A stretch of DNA of 10,557 nt. Origin: CAZRHH01 sp964599885 (GTDB lineage: Bacteria; Chloroflexota; Dehalococcoidia; DSTF01; JACRBR01). The stretch spans positions 1-10,557 of the forward strand of contig CAZRHH010000092.1 of the NCBI GenBank assembly GCA_964599885.1. Reading direction: 5' to 3'. The notes below the pieces were generated by a model. It was not told the origin of the DNA and ran no database searches. It saw only the letters and a list, made by a program, of their open reading frames with translations. The translations under genes were made by a program, and so were the position numbers. This document shows, piece after piece, positions 7,435 through 10,557 of the stretch; position 1 is the first letter of the stretch; every line of letters starts with the position of its first letter.

Positions 7435-8475
7435 CTAGAACTGCCGCAGCAGTCGCAAATCGTTCTGGTAGAAGTACCGGATGTCGTCGACGCCGAAGTA
7501 CTGCATCGCCAGTCGCTCGACGCCCATGCCGGCCGCGAACCCTGTGTAGCGCGACGAATCGATGCCCATGTTTTCGAGAATCTCCGGATGCACCATGCCG
7601 GCGCCCATCATCTCGATCCAGCCGGTTTGATGGCACGTCGCGCAGCCGACGCCGCTACAGACGAAGCAGTCCATCGCCACCTCCGCGCCCGGCTCGACGA
7701 AGGGAAAGTACGAGCATTGCAGCCGAATCTGGCGCTCCCTGCCGAACAGCCGCCGCATTAGCTCCAGCAGCGTGCCCTTCAGATGCGACATCGACAACCC
7801 CTCATCGACGGCAAGAACCTCGATCTGCGTCATCTGCCATTCGTGCGTCGTGTCCGTCGCCTCGAAGCGATACGCGCGCCCCGGTACGGCGATCCGGATC
7901 GGCGGCTTGTGCTCTTCCATGATGCGGATCTGCGCCGGAGATGTGTGCGTGCGGAGCAGCATCGGCCGACGGCCTTCGACCTCTTCGTCGACCCACATCG
8001 TGTCCCACATGTCGCGCGCCGGATGGTCCGCCGGCACGCGCAGCGCCTCGAAGTTGTAGTAGTCAAGTTCCACTTCGGGGCCCTCGATGACGGAGAAGCC
8101 CATCGACTGGAACGCGTCGAGAATCTTGCGCGTGAGCTGCGTAACTGGATGCAGACCGCCGCGCGCGTGCGTTCGCCCCGGCAACGTCACATCGATCCGC
8201 CCGCTCTCCAGCGACGCCGCGAACGACGCTCTGCGCAGTTCGTCGGCACGCGCGTCGTGGGCGGACTCAAGTTCCGCCTTGAGGAGGTTGGCGGAAGCGC
8301 CGAGCGCCTTGCGCTCTTCGACCGATAGTTCCGCGAGCCCGCGCAGGACGCCCGTCAGCTTGCCCTTGCGCCCGAGATATTGGACGCGCCAAGTGTCGAG
8401 CGCTCGTTCATCGCTCGCGGATGCGAGCGCTGAGACCGCCTCCGTGCGAAGCTGCTGTACCGTATCCGTGGTCAT
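7435..8475 (-). CDS. pheS: Phenylalanine--tRNA ligase alpha subunit
   Basis: A complete protein of 346 aa, the usual length for PheS, the catalytic subunit of PheRS. It shows an N-terminal helical coiled-coil arm (about 1-90) for tRNA(Phe) binding and class II motifs: THTSPAQIR, the motif 2 region YRFEATDTTHEWQMTQIE, and motif 3 GFAAGMGVERLAM (about 312-324), followed by DIRYFYQNDLRLLRQF at the C-terminus. Residues C270, C273, C278 and C281 form a CxxC-x4-CxxC cluster, likely a metal-binding insert like those seen in some other bacterial PheS proteins. ATG 8475 is chosen because the conserved N-terminus starts there and AGGG lies 10 bases upstream; the longer frame from 8553 adds a low-complexity Arg-rich extension across the probable promoter. 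It forms an operon with pheT. Confidence 0.98.
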   Translation of the reverse strand: MTTDTVQQLRTEAVSALASASDERALDTWRVQYLGRKGKLTGVLRGLAELSVEERKALGASANLLKAELESAHDARADELRRASFAASLESGRIDVTLPGRTHARGGLHPVTQLTRKILDAFQSMGFSVIEGPEVELDYYNFEALRVPADHPARDMWDTMWVDEEVEGRRPMLLRTHTSPAQIRIMEEHKPPIRIAVPGRAYRFEATDTTHEWQMTQIEVLAVDEGLSMSHLKGTLLELMRRLFGRERQIRLQCSYFPFVEPGAEVAMDCFVCSGVGCATCHQTGWIEMMGAGMVHPEILENMGIDSSRYTGFAAGMGVERLAMQYFGVDDIRYFYQNDLRLLRQF

Positions 8476-8523
8476 GTCGTGTGTGCCCTGGGTGCTACTC
8501 GCCACGCCGCGGCGGCGTGTCGC

Positions 8524-8529
8524 AGTATA
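8524..8529 (-). promoter_or_regulatory. Probable -10 box upstream of pheST
   Basis: On the minus strand TATACT lies 48 bases before the pheS ATG and matches the -10 consensus at 5 of 6 positions. No good -35 is found at 16 to 18 bases upstream, so the promoter may depend on an activator or on another sigma factor. A hairpin-prone CACGCCGCCGCGGCGTG lies between the box and the start. The leader is too short for a T-box riboswitch. Confidence 0.35.
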
Positions 8530-8625
8530 GTGGGCGCGTCTGCGTAGCGGCACTCGATCCTGAGGTCGGAGAGCGCCAACGGACGTGCGCGTCTGGAGCC
8601 GCGAGCGCCACCTGACCTACCCCCG

Positions 8626-9150
8626 TTAGTCAGCGGCCCGGTAGTGCGACCAGATTCCCGCCGCAGCAGCTCGATGCTCATCGTCCGACTGGTGGAAGTG
8701 AATCTCGGTCTGATACTCCGGCCATTGCCCCTGTTGACGAATGAGGTACACCAGCTCCGCCTCGACGGTTTCGATGTCTAAGGCCGGCGGCGTACACACG
8801 GCGTCCAAGTGGTACCAGAGATCGAGCGTCGCCTGCCTGTGATCATGGCGCCACCGATACCCGTGGTAGCCTCTCTGGCCCGTCGCCGTCCAGCCTAGGC
8901 GGAGGCGCGTCCTCATCGACTGTCTCGTGATTCCCACATAGATCGGCAGGGCGCCAGCAGTCACAACGTAGAGTTTCGGCACTCCCGAGGTGGCACGCCC
9001 GGAGAACTTGGTGCCGCCGTTCGCGTCGAGTATTTCAAAGGCCGGCTGGCCGTCTGGATGAATCGTGATTGTGAATCGATCGGGTCCCTCGACTTGCATC
9101 TCAAAGTTTATCCCAGCCGACGTTATGAGCTGATGGTGCGAACCAATCAA
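8626..9150 (-). CDS. Stand-alone GIY-YIG-type nuclease-like protein
   Basis: An open frame of about 174 aa ending at TAA 8626-8628. From residue 59 the sequence K-L-Y61-V-V, ten residues, Y71-V-G73-I-T and then the Arg-rich MRTRLRLG (79-86) fits the GIY-YIG pattern of two short strands and a helix with the catalytic Arg. A later helix with E127, E130 and E132 (IETVEAELVYLIRQQGQWP) offers the metal-binding Glu. The N-terminal 55 residues (MQVEGPDRFTITIHPDG, then DANGGTKFSGRAT) form a separate small region that I cannot name. It ends in a His-containing TEIHFHQ stretch and a short tail. The start is uncertain: TTG 9150 gives the longest frame, while ATG 9099 would drop 17 residues; neither has a strong Shine-Dalgarno sequence. 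One sampled 60-base stretch is about 57% GC against about 65% in pheT, which weakly hints at transfer. Function is unknown; a DNA-cleaving role is inferred from the fold only. Confidence 0.78.
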   Translation of the reverse strand: MIGSHHQLITSAGINFEMQVEGPDRFTITIHPDGQPAFEILDANGGTKFSGRATSGVPKLYVVTAGALPIYVGITRQSMRTRLRLGWTATGQRGYHGYRWRHDHRQATLDLWYHLDAVCTPPALDIETVEAELVYLIRQQGQWPEYQTEIHFHQSDDEHRAAAAGIWSHYRAAD

Positions 9151-9222
9151 GCCGCAGGGTCTGCGCGCAGTCCTTTCGGAGCGGCGCGGGCGTGGTGAAC
9201 TAGTTTTCGGGGGCAGGTCAGC

Positions 9223-9250
9223 GGCTCTCGCTGAAAAAAAGGCGAGAGCC
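9223..9250 (-). other. Second hairpin overlapping the rRNA terminator
   Basis: GGCTCTCGC at 9223-9231 is the exact reverse complement of 9242-9250. The right-hand arm is the same segment used as the 3' arm of the terminator, so the two hairpins exclude each other in RNA. The second needs transcription past the T run before it can form. It could be a fail-safe structure, a 3'-end protective hairpin or a relic of a duplicated terminator arm. Confidence 0.5.
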
Positions 9251-9273
9251 CCGCGCTTTCGCTTGAGGCTCTC
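9234..9273 (-). terminator. Intrinsic terminator of the rRNA operon
   Basis: On the minus strand, just after 5S, the arm GAGAGCCTC (9265-9273) pairs with GGGGCTCTC (9244-9252) through nine pairs including one G-T. The hairpin encloses GCGAAAGC, itself a small stem with a GAAA tetraloop. After GCC comes a run of seven T (9234-9240). This is a textbook factor-independent terminator placed where the rRNA transcript should end, and it isolates the GIY-YIG gene from rRNA transcription. Confidence 0.88.
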
Positions 9274-9279
9274 ATATAC

Positions 9280-9396
9280 CCTGGCACTGGCCTATTTTCC
9301 ACAGAGGATTGCTCCCCCAGTATCGTCGGCGCTGAGGCGTTTCACTTCCGTGTTCGGGATGGGAACGGGTGGGGCCACCTCGCTCTAAGCACCAGG
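9280..9396 (-). rRNA. rrf: 5S ribosomal RNA
   Basis: About 117 bases on the minus strand. The ends CCTGG and CCAGG pair to form helix I. Internally the conserved segments GGTGGCCCCACCCGTTCCC, ATCCCGAACACGGAAGTGAA and ACGCCTCAGCGCCGACGATA appear in 5S order, followed by the loop D/E region. Both ends are uncertain by one to three bases. It lies 53 bases downstream of tRNA(fMet) and is followed at once by the terminator. Confidence 0.95.
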
Positions 9397-9418
9397 AATA
9401 TTCGGTTGTAAACGGAGA

Positions 9419-9432
9419 GTCGCCGCGGCGAC
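9419..9432. repeat. 14-bp perfect palindrome in the tRNA-5S spacer
   Basis: GTCGCCGCGGCGAC reads the same on both strands and is flanked by CGGAG and CTCCG, which can extend the pairing with a short bulge. It lies between the tRNA 3' end and 5S and probably folds as a hairpin in the precursor RNA, where processing must occur on both sides. Confidence 0.55.
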
Positions 9433-9449
9433 CGCTCCGGGAACGGCGT

Positions 9450-9524
9450 TGGTAGCGGGGGAAGGATTCGAACCTCCGACCTTCGGGTTATGAGCCCGAC
9501 GAGCTGCCACTGCTCCACCCCGCG
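9450..9524 (-). tRNA. Initiator tRNA-fMet (anticodon CAT)
   Basis: 75 bases on the minus strand with an encoded CCA end. The cloverleaf has acceptor CGCGGGG, D-arm GAGC-loop-GCTC, anticodon stem TCGGG/CCCGA around loop CTCATAA (anticodon CAT) and T-arm GGAGG-TTCGAAT-CCTTC. Three features mark it as the initiator rather than elongator Met: position 1 (C) cannot pair with position 72 (T), the anticodon stem has three consecutive G-C pairs next to the loop, and the D-stem has the A11-U24 pair. The D-loop is two bases shorter than in the E. coli tRNA. It lies in the rRNA operon between 23S and 5S, so it would be made with rRNA and released by RNase P and 3' processing. Confidence 0.96.
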
Positions 9525-9536
9525 ATGGGTTACCGC

Positions 9537-9550
9537 ACACGCATGCGTGT
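9537..9550. repeat. 14-bp perfect palindrome upstream of tRNA-fMet
   Basis: ACACGCATGCGTGT reads the same on both strands. It lies 13 bases upstream of the mature tRNA 5' end in the 23S-tRNA spacer. In RNA it can fold back only with a minimal loop, or it may pair between molecules. A role in processing is possible, but chance cannot be excluded. Confidence 0.4.
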
Positions 9551-9589
9551 ACAGCATCGTATCAAATAGCGTGAAACACGGTTGGTACT

Positions 9590-9627
9590 GCGCCGCCGGT
9601 GCTGCTCGCACGAGCAGCAGGCGGCGC
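9590..9627 (-). other. Long hairpin in the 23S-tRNA spacer, likely processing site
   Basis: GCGCCGCC (9590-9597) pairs with GGCGGCGC (9620-9627), and inside it TGCTGCTCG (9600-9608) pairs with CGAGCAGCA (9611-9619), with a two-base bulge on one side. Seventeen pairs make it very stable. It sits 24 bases past the 23S 3' end with no T run after it. A double-stranded RNase III-type cleavage site that separates 23S from the tRNA-5S part of the transcript is the simplest reading. A premature terminator is less likely, because tRNA and 5S lie downstream. Confidence 0.6.
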
Positions 9628-9651
9628 GAAATCACATGTGGAATTCAATGT

Positions 9652-10557
<906 letters not shown>

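Noticed and set aside
8476..8553. Longer PheS start at 8553
   Set aside because: The extra residues are low-complexity and cross the probable -10 box; conserved PheS sequence begins at ATG 8475.
8476..8625. T-box riboswitch or attenuator before pheS
   Set aside because: The probable leader is only about 40 bases and shows no T-box sequence or specifier stem.

Overview
The window is GC-rich bacterial chromosome, about 65% GC in a sampled stretch of pheT. It carries three core translation loci (a ribosomal-protein operon end, pheST and an rRNA operon end), with a two-gene envelope locus and a lone nuclease-like gene between them. The L20 sequence, the PheS form with a Cys4 cluster, the 23S peptidyl-transferase-region sequence and the DUF4331 plus TPR gene pair together suggest Chloroflexota, perhaps a Dehalococcoidia-like lineage. 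That placement is inference from family memory, not from a search.

Left end, plus strand (1-844): the 3' end of rpmI (L35), a 105-base spacer holding an inverted array of a 7-base unit, rplT (L20), and 8 bases later a small glutaredoxin-like gene with a CxxS active site. This cluster faces the rest of the window.

Middle, minus strand (872-4683): a DUF4331 gene (secreted or membrane-anchored, about 525 aa when repaired) followed by a membrane-anchored TPR gene (about 705 aa when repaired) built from two diverged copies of a module of roughly 265 residues. The locus carries three frame breaks, one in DUF4331 and two in the TPR gene. At least two are explained by the loss of one base from a short homopolymer, so consensus errors and true decay are both possible.

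Next, minus strand (4981-8475): pheS and pheT, intact and 9 bases apart, with a TATACT box upstream of pheS. In many bacteria pheST follows rplT directly. Here the DUF4331-TPR locus separates them and pheST is inverted relative to rplT.

Right end, minus strand (8626-10557): a stand-alone protein of about 174 aa with a GIY-YIG-type nuclease signature, then the end of an rRNA operon read right to left: the 3' part of 23S rRNA, an initiator tRNA(fMet), 5S rRNA and a strong intrinsic terminator. The tRNA lies between 23S and 5S, which is an uncommon arrangement. The spacers hold strong hairpins and perfect palindromes that may guide processing of the precursor.

No CRISPR array, transposase, phage gene or complete novel defence system is visible. 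The best candidates for new biology are the DUF4331-TPR pair, the orphan GIY-YIG protein, the 23S-fMet-5S arrangement with its structured spacers, and the heptamer inverted repeat in the rplT leader.
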